Assembly: GCA_022829145.1 (NCBI GenBank)
Contig: CM040744.1
Coordinates: 62,001-126,000, forward strand
DNA from: Albula goreensis
Lineage: Eukaryota > Chordata > Actinopteri > Albuliformes > Albulidae
Reading direction: 5' to 3'
DNA length: 64,000 nucleotides
Part shown: positions 34,030 through 46,500 of the stretch, piece after piece
Layout: the number at the start of each line of letters is the position of its first letter
Numbering within the stretch: the first letter of the stretch is position 1
The notes under the pieces: generated by a model
Seen by the model: only the letters and a program-made list of their open reading frames with translations
The model's database searches: none
Told to the model about the DNA's origin: nothing
Translations under genes and position numbers: made by a program

Positions 34030-34930
34030 CTCCATATTCTAACGTTTGGCCTCTTTGACAACCTCTTACTCCCTCCCAGAAGGTCCTGCTTCCTCATCTT
34101 CCCCTGTCTCTGAAGGTGCCGCTTCCTCATCTTGCGCTTCTGCTAACCTGCAGATCACCTCTTACCTTGTCCTGCATTTGCCCTGGCTCCGATGCCCTGC
34201 AACAGTGATTAAGATGGAACCACACAGTTTTTACCTTGCACCTTATGCGCCGTTGCCGTTGTCAGCACCACCTTGTATGGCCCCTCATGCACAATCTGTC
34301 AACCCAATCCCCTGGGACTACCTTCTGTAAATCTTCTGGGATCTTGGCAGTTCTTTCCACAGTTGACCCTCACCCATCAGAAGATAGCTTTGTGTATTGC
34401 AGTTGGGTGTTGTACATAGCTTGCTAGTTCTCTTTCAAGCTGTTCAAGAGGGGGCCCTTTGCATGGGTTTCTAAGGTGGGGTACTGGCATGAGCCTTCCA
34501 GTTAGCATTTCACGAGGGGTTAGGTGTGTGCTTCTGTTGGTTTGCATTCTCATGCTCATTAGTGCCAAAGGTAGTTCAACTACCCAATTAATCCTACCAT
34601 CTGCACAAATCTTAGCTATTTTTCCTTTCAAAATGCCATTATACTTTTCCACCTGTCCTTGTGATTGTGGGGGTACACATACCCCACCCCAAATCTTTGT
34701 CTAATTCCCAACATTTTGGTTATGGCTGCTGTCAGTTTAGCCACAAAGTGCTGCCCATCGTCTGAACTGATTTTGACTGGAGTCCCAAACCTAGAAAACA
34801 CTTCTTTGCACAAAAATGTAGCTGCTGACCTGGCGTCTTCTGCCTTCAAGGGAAGCACCTCTACCCACCTACTGAACCTATCCACCACCACCAGCACATA
34901 TCTCTTTCCTTGAACCGCCTGAGGATGCAT
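34030..34930 (-). mobile_element. Retroviral pol (integrase) fossil, opposite strand
   Basis: Minus-strand frames hold the integrase core (VLVVVDRFSRWVEVLPL near 34900, then a stretch ending about 34380 with LTPREMLTGR) and a decayed C-terminal part to about 34030. The character is that of vertebrate endogenous retroviruses, class-I-like, rather than of the Gypsy element around it. It is broken, with only part of pol left and no LTR seen. Its orientation inside the Gypsy remains implies later insertion or rearrangement. Confidence 0.7.
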
Positions 34931-37900
34931 GTCTATATTATACTAGATACTCTACTTACATGATGTGCCTAAATGGTCCATCAGGTGGTGGGATGTGCCA
35001 AATTGGTACAGAGAAGACTTTCCTGACATAAAATTTCACAGAAGTGGTACAATCATGTAGTACTCGATCCACCATCACTGCTGAATGCAGTGCAGTGACC
35101 ACCAATGTTGCTGAACATGCTTTATGACTTCCCCCCTTGCACAATGGTCTTGACCATGTGCATGTCTGATTGGTGTTTAAAGTAATGATACAGGGGCTAC
35201 ATAGTGGCCCATTGGTGCCCTGGAAAAAGTCTGGGGAGCTGAGGTTGTGCATGATTTTAGATGGTTAAATGCTCGCACTGTGAAAGATGCGAATCCCCTG
35301 CCACATCAAGCTGATGTCCCTGCTGCTCTTGGAGGCAAAGCTTTTCTTAGGACAATTTTTCATGAGAATGATGCTCACTATTTTTGGCGTCACTACTTTG
35401 TTATTTCGATGATTTATTAGTTTTCAGGAAAAGAGAGGACGAGAGTCTGATGAGGCTCAAAGTGGTTTTTCAATGTCTCCAAGCTCACAATTTAAAGCTG
35501 TCCCCACCCAAATGCAAGTTTTGGAGAAAGTCAATTACGTTTTCCTAAAATGTTGTTCACGTTGTTTCTCAAGATGGTATAGCCACAGACTCTGATAAAG
35601 TGCTGGCTGTCTGCAATGTGGCTGAGTCTGACATTATGGAGTCTGTTGGTGTTACCCCCTCTGCAAAGAAGACACGCTCATTCCTTGGCATGGTAGTTTA
35701 TTATCGACATTTCATTAAAAACTGCTCTGTGATTACCAAACATCTTTTTCCGCTCACCACTGGCGGGAGGAGACCCCGGGAGCTAAAGGTCGTGGAAACT
35801 TACAGCTGCTGACTGGACCTCTGAGTGTAAACAAGCTTTTGAGGCACTGAAGTCTCCTCTTGTTACCCAAATTCTGCTGGCTCACCTGACACATCTACCA
35901 ATGTATCAGGAGCTGTGCTTTCTCAAGTGCAGAATGGTCAGGTCATTGCTAGACCTACTGCTTTGCAAGTAAATCTTTGAACCATGCTCAATCTAAATAT
36001 ACTGCTCACAGGCTTGAGTTTCTCGCCATGAAATGTTCCATTCATGATAAGTTCAGCCACTGGCTGAGAGGTGGATAGCAAAATTAGCTCCTCTTGATTG
36101 TATAATTTGGTACATTCCAGGGCCTAAGAACACTGTAGCTGATGCTCTGAGTCGTAAGCCCAGGGTCCTGCACAGACTGACAAGAACTCCCTACAATGTG
36201 CTGCTGGAGGATGCAGGTGTCTGAGGTGCAGGACATGTTCCATCTCTCCTTTGACAATAAGAGCGGTGTCCCATCTACAGCAGTTACAGCATGTCTTATC
36301 CATGGAGCAGGGCCCATTGCCTGTTTTCACTCACAAGGAAGTGCATGATAAACATTGTCAGTGTCCTGTCATTAGTTGGGTGAGATTCTTTGTGGACAGG
36401 GGCCGCTGCCCATCACGGAGAAAAAGGGCCCATGAAGCAATTGAAACAAACTGAATTCTGAGGCAGCAGGGAAGGCTCCTGACCCGGTTAGGAGCACTGT
36501 ACCATGTTTCCAAACACCCTGTTTTTCGGTACATTGTCCTCTTCTCTCTAAGGAGTCAAGTACTGAGGGGGGTGCATGATGATGCTGGTCATCAAGGTCA
36601 GCAACAAACTCTGTGGCTCGCAAGGCAGCGGTTTTACTGGGATTCTATGGAACATGATGTGAAACAGTATGTTGCCCATTGCAGGAGATGTGTTTTAGCG
36701 AAACTCCAGATCCTAAAGCCAGAGCACCACTTGTATCCATTGTTACAACCACACCACTTGAGTTACGTTTCTGTTGATTTTTGGTCGGCAGAAGATGTGA
36801 ACGATAAGTCCGTTTATGTACAAGTGGTGACTGGTCATTTTACTAAACTTGCCTGTGCATACCCTGTCCTGTCCCTGACCAGTCTGCTAAGACAGTGGCA
36901 TGTGTGTTGTGGAATATTTTTTCTGTTTATGGCTTTCCAGCATGAATTCACCCAGTTTAAGGTGCAGGTGTTTATATCATCCAATGGGAAATGGTCAGGC
37001 AGAGTGCTCCAGTCACCCTGGGTAACATGACCAGGGCTCCACCACCTAGATCCAAGGTAAGATGGCCTCAGATGCCGAACGCATTAACCTTTGCATGTAA
37101 TTGCACTGTCCGCGAGACCACAGGGCTTCCACCTTTCTTTTTGTTTGGCCGTACCCCTCGACTGCCTGCTGACCTCATGTTTGAGTGTACTCTTAGATGG
37201 AGAAACAGTGGATGTGGATAAGTATGTCCAGTCATTGGAGTGGAATCTGAAGGAAGCAATGACACTGGCTCACTAATACACTGTGAAGAAGCAGTCCAGG
37301 CAGACGGAAGTGTACAATCGTAGAATGAAAAGTCATGCCCTTGAAAAGGGGGGCAGAGTTTTGCTGGCAAACAAAGGGGAAGAGGAAACTAGGTGATCGA
37401 TGGGAAGACACTGTGTATGTTGTTATCAGTAAAAACAGCATGTTGAACACTTACAGCATTCGTCACCCTGTTACAGACAGGGTTAGAATTGTTGAATAGG
37501 AATTTGATTATGCCTGTCAATTTTCTGCCTTTGTCTTCATGGGCGAAATCTGAGCATGTTAATGAACTGCATTAGTCCAGCATCAGTCAGAGCCACGAGC
37601 TGACAGAAGACCGAAGTCAAGAGGAGCACAGAGATATTAGGACCGTGTGGTGAGTCTCTGACCTCTCTGAATTCCAAGACACAAGGTCTGGTGAGGATGA
37701 AAAGATGGATCTGTTGTGTCATTGGAGTTACCTGATGAGAAGGATGTCTGTCACATAGATGTCAGAGGAAGCTGTTTCAGTGGCCATGAAGAAACCACCT
37801 AAATGCGAGATGTTTAAAATACTTCAATCCGAGGAGATGGATCATTTCAATTCAGTATTAATCAACCAGGATTCAGATCAATCATGAACCACTGTGGACT

Positions 37901-38255
37901 CATTGGACATGGACTGGCCTATCTCAGAGGCGTTTGCATACTGCGCGCCAGAACCACACACTACCACTGTAGCATCAAAGTCAGCGCCTCTCACTGCCAC
38001 TGCAACTGCAGCTCCGGATCCTAAGCCACACATGGCTACCACTGTAGTTCCAGGACTGCCCATGGACTCTCAGGGGGAGGGGCTCTGTACCAGGCTGGGT
38101 AGGCTAATAAAACCTGTGAATAGGCTCATTCAAACCATGTCTAATCAGAGGGTAAAAACTGTTTCTTGAAATATTCTTATTAATGAATATATTAATATTC
38201 TTTAGATATGTAGTTCTGAATTTTGATGGTGTGCTAAACTATGGGAGATCAGTAT

Positions 38256-38470
38256 GGGCCAGCCTTTAGTACAGTGGCTAAGGTATATGACTGGGACCCT
38301 TGAGGCTGGTGGCTCAAGCCCCAGTCCAGCCACAGCAAGAACACCACTGCTGTTGGGCCCTTGAGCAAGGCCCTCAACCCCACATCGCTCCAGGGGGATT
38401 GGCCCCTGGTTAGCATAATTAACTGTGAGTCACATTGGGTAAAAGAATCAGCTAAATGACTGTAATGTAT
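38256..38470 (+). mobile_element. tRNA-headed L2-tailed SINE, copy 1
   Basis: Head 'gggccagcctttagtacagt' with A-box-like 'agtacagtgg' and B-box-like 'ggctcaagcc', body 'ccagtccagccacagcaaga' and 'gcccttgagcaaggccctca', tail 'gggtaaaagaatcagctaaa' with 'tgactgtaatgta'. It lies between the end of the Gypsy pol frame and the LTR. Confidence 0.9.
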
Positions 38471-38795
38471 GTTAAAATGTTTTCATTGTTTTATTGTTGA
38501 CTGCATTAGTCACAATATGGTAACATTTGATGTTTTCCGTGGTGATGAATATGCAAATGAATGTTTTACCTATGGTTAAGCGGGAGATTGAACATCTCAT
38601 GTTTTTCCTAATCCTTCATGGGATAATTTTGTTGTTGATCAACCCTTTTTAGGGTTAGAATGAAGGGATTGCAACTTGTTACAATGCGGATGTTTTATTT
38701 TGGGGCTGTTGCTCCTTGTTGTTTTTGTTTTTCTTACAATATAAAGTACTGTTGTGAGGCCTGTTCATAATATAGTGTAAAACAGAGAGGGTGAA

Positions 38796-39268
38796 TGTCG
38801 TAGTGTCATGTTATTACACTTATTATGAGCATGGAGTTTTATGGTGACGTATAGCATCTATACAGAGATAATGGCAGAATGTGTAAACACTTCCGGGTTA
38901 CGTTTTATATCATTCGTTTTAAAACTAAATGGTTATTATATTAAACAAGTATTTATAATGAATTGTTTTTTATGTATAGTTCAACTGCCATTGTGGTGAC
39001 AGGAATATTTTGTGTATGTAAAAAAAGACTCTGTTAGCCACGTCCATGAACAGTTCATTTTCTGTTATGCAATGTTACTTTCTCTAACGATTTAATGTAT
39101 CGATAAAGTTGTTGCTAAGGGAAGTTCGCTGGAGCCTGTACTCAGCAGTTAACATTATATCTTTTCTGTCACAAACCCAGCCTAAATAAAGTGTGGCACG
39201 GACAACCAGTGCGACGGTATGATTTGTACTGTCCACACACAACACAACGCAGAACAACCCCCGCTACA
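38796..39268 (+). mobile_element. Probable 3' LTR of the Gypsy fossil
   Basis: A purine-rich tract 'aaaacagagaggg' ends at 38791, followed by a stretch starting TGTCGTAGTG and ending CCGCTACA (TG...CA), about 470 bp, with an AATAAA signal near 39184. Position right after the pol remains supports the call. No second copy is present in the window to confirm the borders. Confidence 0.5.
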
Positions 39269-39269
39269 T

Positions 39270-40092
39270 ATAGCTGAATCATTTTTGTGGATGCATTTAC
39301 TAGTATCAATAATATTTCAAAGCAGATTATCTAAGTCACGTTTGCATTTATTTAATTAGACAACATATAATTAAATTACTGTAAGGAGCATATACATTGA
39401 AACGACTGAATGCATTAATATGTTCAAAAATATTCTTTAAAAAATCTTATAGTATATGTGGCATATACATCTGTCCAAAATTTTTGTACAGATTTTTTTT
39501 TCATCTAAAAGAAAAAAATGGCTGTATGTTCCAGTTGATACATTTAGTGGACTGTGCAACAATCTGATTAACAACAAAGAGACTGTATATCTTGACATTA
39601 AGAGATTATCAGATTTGCATTCCTAGCTTTGTGTCCACCAGCAATCCTATTATCAATTACATTTGACATGTAAAGAACACCTAAAGAGCTGCCAAAAACA
39701 ATTCCTGTAAGACAATAACTGTATCTTACAACTACAGGTATTCATACTTCGATTTAAACTTTTCTATGAGAAAGACTGTGACGGTACCATGTATACAAAC
39801 CAACAGCAGTACAAAAAATGCTTTTGTCTCAATGTCAAACAAAAACAAGAACAGAAAAGGTAGATTGGCCATAAATGGGCAAGCGTGAAACATTGGGAGG
39901 TTAATTTATGGGAGATTTTGTCTAGAAAATGTAAATACAGATGTGGCCGCAATACAGGTCTGGACTGCACCACCATAACCGGCCATGAGAAGTACACTGG
40001 TGAGCAGCCACACCGTATTGTATGAAATCCACATGTGTCAGGATTGGATTTGGTCGTTGTAAGGGTTCCAAAGGAAGAGGTGAACAGATGCC
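39270..40092 (-). other. rab27b 3' untranslated region and flank
   Basis: No recognised repeat. It presumably contains the 3' untranslated region of rab27b; a minus-strand AATAAA (plus 'tttatt') lies near 39347, but which signal is used cannot be told. Confidence 0.45.
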
Positions 40093-40279
40093 TTAGCAGG
40101 CACACTTTCTCCTAGCTGGCGCTTCCACCTCTAGTTGGCTGGAGCTGCCCCCGTTGGAGGCTTCTGGCACTGGCCTGTCCACACACTGCTCCATGCGCTT
40201 CATCACCAGATCCAGGAGCGTGACCACAGCGTTTTCCACCTCCGAACCTGTGGCGGCACTGGTCTCAAAGTATGGTACT
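40093..40279 (-). CDS. rab27b coding exon 5 and stop (156-217)
   Basis: Acceptor cccaacag. [18 protein letters not shown], then the hypervariable tail and RRKCAC; TAA at 40095-40093. Confidence 0.95.
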
Positions 40280-43200
40280 CTGTTGGGAAAACCAGAAAAG
40301 GGAACAAATGACACAGGAGCCAAATAAAGTTAATCCACAGATCTGTGTCCTCTCCATTGCATTTCCTTGCACCACATAGCCATTTATTTTAAGTGGAAAT
40401 GTATTAAAGTATTTTTACCATATAATTTTTATTTTTATTCATTTTCATTAATATGAAAAGCTTTTTCAATTAAAATAATAATCATATAACCTCTCACTTA
40501 CCCATATTTTTCTGATAGTTCTTTTGCTTGTTTCTCCTGAACCTCTCGTTGGTCAGCCAAGTCTGCCTTGTTGCCAATTAAAACTATGTCTGGGCTTTCG
40601 CAATATGCATTGGCCTGGAGCTGACCTGCAAAGAACATTTTCATTTGACTCAATCAGACATTAGCCTTGCCTGGAAAAGACTTCTAAAAATGGCCCAGAA
40701 ATGATCATTGTCAGCGACTACTTTCTACAAAAAAACTTTCTTATTTGTTTTATTTTCCCCCTTCCTCCATTTTTGAAATTACTGGTTTTGTACGGCTGTT
40801 GTAACATGGCTATCACACCTGCAACCTTGCAGAGCGCACTGAAGCGGTGTTTTCCCGTTTATCTCTCATTGACCAACCTGAAGTGCACCTACTGAGTAGC
40901 CAGGGGGCACTCATATGCCACAGCCAATAGCATGTCGTTATTTAATTTTTATTTATTGCTTTTTTGTAAAACTGAGCTAAAACTACAAAACGCAAGGAAT
41001 GACCTTAATGAAACTCCCTACCCAGTAATTTAGATTTGCGGCTAGAGTTGGGTTCAGATAACATTGGAATCACATCTATGGAGTGTTTTCAAAATTATAT
41101 TTCCTTCTTATAGGTGGCATATATCCTCAAACTGAATGGGAAACATCGCTTTTCAATGGTTTAACTGCCATATGCTAAGGGAGTTCACACATTTTATCAG
41201 GTAGAACGTGCTGTGTCACATACTCATCCAGTTCCGGACGTTCATGAAGCTCTGCTGGCTGGTAAGATCGAACATTAACAGGAAGCCCATGGCATCTCTA
41301 AAGAAGGCTGTTGTAAGACTCCTGAATCTGGAACATACGGGAGATATGGGTGATATTCGGATGAACTCTGTTCAAAAGCAGTAATTCTCTCCGTTTATTA
41401 AGCCCTTTCACACTTAAGACTAAATATTACATTGTTAACACATTGTTAACCGTCAGCTTTGAAGCATACATTGTATAACTTCCATCCATCTTGGACGTAA
41501 TATGTTTGTAAAGTGATGTCACAATGGTCGCTGAGTAATCACAAATACAGACGTTTCAAAGATCCACTATTTCATTTGAAGAGAATATTTTTTTCTTCAA
41601 AATTAGGTTAGATGAATATGGAGGACTAAATGTGCCAAAATTCTGGCATCCCTCCCCCTCCCCAACACCACCTTCAATTCTACTTCCCTTTCTTCTGTTT
41701 TTCTTCTGTTTTCACCCTCTCTTCTAACAGACAAGGGGGTTCACTTCAGACATGAAGTTCACTTCATCCTAAAAAATAGTGAGGCATGATGCTGTCCCCC
41801 TGGACTCCAAGCCCAAGATAAATGTTCATACCGATATACAACTCACTACATCATAATAAACTCCTTCCAAACACATTCATGTTGTCTGAAGGTTCATTTT
41901 TCTGATGAATAAATGTGCCAAAATGAAATAAATATGGAAATAAAAAATATGAAAATGAATATATTGTAAAATAAATAAATACATCATTTTTTACCTTAGA
42001 GATGCAAGTAACATATTTTTTTAATTATAATTTTTGCATTTTATGATCATAGTTGCCCTAATTTATAGTGAATTATACTGTAGTGTTTACATTCAACACA
42101 CTATTCACTGCTAAAGTGGAAGGTTGGCTAAATAAAGTCAGGATATCTTGAAGCTGCGTTAACTTTGTGGAGGAAGTCATTGCAGTGCCCTGCCATCAAA
42201 CCTCATACATCTTCCATGGGCCCTGGTCCTTAACCACAGCAGTGACCTACACTGTAATACCTCTCCTGTCCTGCTGTATCCCAGAGCTGAAGGTGCACTT
42301 TGAAGGTCTTTCCTGTTGTTCCATTGGGGCTTGTTGATGTGTATGACTGCCAAAGACCACAGACATGATGGGAAAAGATAGACAGAAACGCAAAGTAGAA
42401 TAATATTATTAATATAGTGACAGGTAAAATAGTGACAAATTTTGAACATTTAGTTGCAGATGTAATCTACATTTTAACCTGTAGTTCATTTATTTTTGTA
42501 TGACTGATTTTTGTTTAGTTGCAGATTTTACACATTTCTCCCCTTGATAGAAACAAACACAAACGCACCTAACTACATGTAACATACAAGTGAGGAGTCC
42601 AAATAGCTTTGAAGCATTGTATGATATTTTGTGACTGAGAATTATAAAGTAACAAGCATTGTAAAGTACATTTTTGTCATTAAAATATTTTAATCATAGA
42701 CTAAACAGCACTAAACTGCATTTTAACAAAATAGCACAAAAAATATTGTTTTGTAAGATTAAAAAATGGATTGACTTGATATAAACAAATCATGTTTGTA
42801 TTGTTATGTCACCTCCAGACTAATGGTACAATATGCATTTGCTCTTGTGAGAAGTGCCATGAAAGTGTTCTTGTATAGCAGCCCTGTATATTGAAGCAAA
42901 AATATTATTTGAGCACTGTAATAGTCCTCACAATTATAAAGTAATTTCACACAGGTAGGCCGCGCTAGCTCTCCTGCCTGAAAATGAACCACGATGAGGA
43001 TCATAACAGCTTGCACCTAGCCTACAATTACGCTAAGCAGTTTCTTACATCATTACAGGGTACAACATAGAGCCTCTTTCAATACCTGCACTGGAACTAC
43101 CATAAAATCTAAATCACACACCGTCCAATTGAGCTATTGATCATAATCATGAAGCAGGCCTCATGGGTACTTCATTACATGGTCTCATGGCAACATCATC

Positions 43201-43546
43201 ATACAAACGTACCACTCTTTGCTGAACTAAAGAGTAGAGCTGCCTCACTAGCCAGCATGAGCTGAAAGAGCAAGTTGCGTTCTGAGAGAAAGCACCCTCC
43301 ACCAATATTGTATGTTTTTTATAGATTTAAATTTGAATAAAAGACTTTACTCTTTTAACTTGCAAAAGAAAACAACCATCAAGGTAAGCTTACCACTCTC
43401 TTTTCCCTGAAATCTATTCCCACAGTGGCGATGAACTTTGGGTTGAACTTGTTGTCGGTGTACCTGTACAGTAAGGTGGTCTTTCCCACTCCAGAGTCCC
43501 CCAAGGCTAGGAGCTTGATGAGATAGTCATAGTCCCCATCAGTCAT
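40093..43546 (-). CDS. Rab27b small GTPase
   Basis: Five coding exons give a complete 217-residue Rab. The P-loop GDSGVGKT is at 16-23, the switch I Thr at 41, WDTAGQER at 73-80 (catalytic Gln 78), NKAD at 133-136 and ETSA at 161-164. The protein ends in Cys-Ala-Cys for double geranylgeranylation. Rab27 proteins recruit Slp, Slac2/melanophilin and Munc13-4 effectors to tether secretory granules, melanosomes and exosome-forming endosomes at the plasma membrane. The isoform call rests on [28 protein letters not shown] and [21 protein letters not shown], which match RAB27B and differ from RAB27A (IHLQLW, LLLFDLTNEQ, QTHAYC, LCGNKCD). The hypervariable tail (about 183-214) is diverged. Convergent to the cingulin-like gene. 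No break seen. Confidence 0.95.
40502..40625 (-). CDS. rab27b coding exon 4 (residues 115-156)
   Basis: 124 bases, acceptor tttgcag, donor gtaagt. [20 protein letters not shown] contains the guanine-specificity motif NKAD. Confidence 0.95.
41224..41327 (-). CDS. rab27b coding exon 3 (residues 80-115)
   Basis: 104 bases, acceptor gttccag, donor gtatgt. [18 protein letters not shown] carries the switch II end, followed by [16 protein letters not shown]. Confidence 0.95.
42261..42346 (-). CDS. rab27b coding exon 2 (residues 52-80)
   Basis: 86 bases, acceptor ttggcag, donor gtatta, ends in phase 2. [20 protein letters not shown], the Rab27-specific insertion, then WDTAGQER. Confidence 0.95.
43394..43546 (-). 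CDS. rab27b coding exon 1 (residues 1-51)
   Basis: Starts at ATG 43546 ([20 protein letters not shown]), donor gtaagc at 43393, 51 codons, phase 0. A 5' untranslated part reaches back to an acceptor (gtggacag) at 43566, so at least one non-coding exon lies further right. Confidence 0.95.
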
Positions 43547-43566
43547 AGTGCTGAATGTGCTCAATC

Positions 43567-46500
43567 TGTCCACAAAACATAGAAAATGTGGGTCACAAAA
43601 TCTGGTCGCGTTTGATATTATGCTGCACATATTGTGTATTGAGTCGATTATTATGGAGAATTGATTTGGCGGCAGCAGCAATCAGAGTAATACATTCAGA
43701 GAGTGACAAGATCAGGGTATCCACCCAATTTGCAAATCTTGACATGGAAATATAAATTTACCAGTTGTTTTGAAAATAGAACAATAAACCTAAATATCAT
43801 TGTATACAGTCCATTTTAATTTATTGCTGTAATAAAATTACAGCAAAATTGAGTTACTGTTCACTCCAATTGATATCTGCGACTTTGATTCATTCATCAG
43901 GCCAGGTTTGCCCTGAATTTATGAATAAATGGTCCTTTGGGATACAAAAAAACCAATGACAGAAACAGCAAAAACATACACAAACATGTTTTTCAAAAGC
44001 ACTATGATTTAATATGAGTTGCTAAGGTACTAATAATATATAACATACTTTTCTCACCTCATGACTTGGATGACTGTGAGACAAAAATGTATGTGGCGAG
44101 GTGAAAAAACAAGACGATCACATGCTCTGATATAAATATGTTACCATGAGCCAGACGGAGTACGACTTGGGTCAGACGCTGGTCTAACAATGAGCCATAT
44201 ATGGGATGCCCAGACAGGCACTGGGGTCGTGAGAAGATTGGGGGAGAAGTTAAGCTATGCTTTCTGACGGGCGGATGGGAAAGTTGCCTGTACAGCACAT
44301 GATCCAGCAAGGCTTTCACATGAGTGGTCAGGAGGATCTTGGATCTGGAGGGGGGGCGGGGCTCCCTACACAGGCTCAAAACAACAATAAAGTACCCTAC
44401 GGAAATCAAGACTGGAACAGAGATCACTCTCTCAGAGGAGAACATGACTTGTGGTTTCGCTTAGAAGAAAAGACAAATTCCATGTCATTTGGACATGACA
44501 GCAGTGTCACTTTCGTCATAAACAGCTACCCTTACTCAAGAAAAATTGTTAGACATGCATGCCAAGCATTTTAAAATCGACATACTCACTATTTATACTT
44601 CTGCACATTTACAGTACAATAAATCAACACCCCAGGTTCAATTACATTTCCCAATTAATATTGTTATATTGCATCTATCTAGGAAATGTTGACATAGCAA
44701 ATAATATGTAAATAAGATGTGAGGAAAGGCAGTTTTCTCAAACATTGAAAACAAAATTTGAAGGTACTGTCAGTAGTAAACACATTTTTATCTTAATCAT
44801 AGCACATTACATGCATTTCAAATGTAAAGGAGAGCAGGGAACATGTGAATACTATTAGTTGGCCCCGATGTATGCTTTGCCTGTCTGGTTTCTTCGGTTA
44901 TATGTGTTATATTTAGAAGAGGTCATGAGACTTGAATTATGTCAGCAAAGCCACGGGAAGGCATGGGATGCTAGCTCATTTCGCAGATTCCCCAGAAAAA
45001 GCTTCATCAGCACAGTTTGAGAAGAGAACACGCCATTCTTGAAGGCAGAAAATGACCCACAGTGAAGTGAATATCAATATTCTATCCGATTCTTGAATGA
45101 GATATTGTCTCTACTTACGCTATGACCACATCTAGTTACAGCAGACGACTGTGACTCATACTGTGACTACACAAACTGGATACTGTTTTGTTATGATATC
45201 TCATAGTTCTAGGCTTAGCTGATAGTTTTGTGTCACTAGCTACCTATTTGGTTAAACTCTAGCAAGCTAACCCTAACCCTAGCTAACTCATGTATGGAGT
45301 TTGAGTTTCTTAGTCTACTGGGTGCAGAATAGCGATACCCCTGTTTGAAGCTTGACCATGAAATCTGACAGGACCAGCTGGAGTTGATACGTCAAGCAAA
45401 ACTGAAATTAGCTGTCATTAACTTTAGATAAATTAATTCATTTTTGTTTATTCATATTGAATTAAGCAGTGATTAAGCAGTAAGGTCAGCCTCCTTTAGT
45501 TTGCTTAAATCTGTTTTTCCAGTTGAGCTAACTAAAGTACTTTTCTCGAAAGAGGATAAGGTAGTACCACAAGGACAAGCCAACAGACAGGCAGATGAAA
45601 CCAAAATAAAATAAGGTTACAGATTTGTGATGTATAGAATTAAGGTTTTCCACACTCATCCATCTATGTGGTGTTTACATCTATTCATTTATTTGGTATC
45701 TCAATGAAATCGAAAACCCTTCTTGCATATGATTAGTTTTACATGGGTAGGTGCAGTAATTAAATATTTACATGGCTTCCCTGTGATAACAATAAAATGA
45801 AAATCTGATGGGATATAACTTTAGAAGGGGTGTGTAAGAGTGCCGGGGTACATTCAGATGTACTGATAATATACACTCTGATTCTTTAAACTTCTTACCC
45901 TTTAAAAGTGCACTACAAATGGTCTATTCTGCTTTAATTCTACTGCACTGCTGGTATTTGCTGCTAACTTCCGGGAATTTGAGAGGCTCCAAGGGGCCAG
46001 CTATCAGCTCTCAACCCAAGCACCAGAAAAAGCGTCGCCATCTAGCAGGTTGCGGGCAGAAACTGTGTTTTCCCATTGGAATCCATTCAATTTAGGCAGC
46101 TTATTAAAAATATTTATCCTCATATAATGATATTCGAACTTAGCTCAAAATAAAGTTGATACTCCAGACGTTATATTCCAGGAGATTGCTCGTTTTTTAC
46201 ACTGCACATAAAAAGGTACAGACATTTTTATTTCTTTTTATTTCTTCCGTGATGTCATATTTTTACGCCTATGGCATGTGCAGAGCTGGGTGTGAGGAAC
46301 TTGGAAATAGTTCAGCTTGCTGGCTTAGAAAGCTGGAAAGTTTATTACAGGGAGGCAGAATCCTCCTGTCTCCTGGAAAGTATACCAAAACGGGCACAAT
46401 TACCGTTATGATTGCATTATTAAAGACTGTTTATTGTGCTCGTTTAGTTTTTAACCAATTTGGGTTCTCCGTTAAACCTTGCATGTTGTTGACAGCAGGT

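Larger units (their letters stand above)
33440..39268 (+). mobile_element. Ty3/Gypsy retrotransposon fossil, 5'-truncated, nested
   Basis: Plus-strand pol remains: start of reverse transcriptase near 33590-33715, RT body and RNase H region from about 35220 to 36170, integrase zinc-binding and core region about 36560-37200, integrase end to about 37500, and the closing part of the pol frame to about 38169. A likely 3' LTR follows. The element is broken many times over and lacks gag and a 5' LTR in this window. It has been entered by an oppositely oriented retroviral fragment and a SINE (about 33720-34930) and by another SINE (38256-38470). The amount of decay suggests an old insertion. Confidence 0.75.

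Noticed and set aside
38256-38330. A-box and B-box words suggesting a tRNA gene
   Set aside because: They are the tRNA-derived head of a SINE present four times; no cloverleaf with acceptor pairing follows.
40093-43546. Identification as rab27a
   Set aside because: Diagnostic residues in exons 2-4 agree with RAB27B rather than RAB27A.
44059-44574. Opposed 128- and 105-codon frames near rab27b
   Set aside because: They share the same bases, match nothing, and do not link to the rab27b acceptor at 43566.
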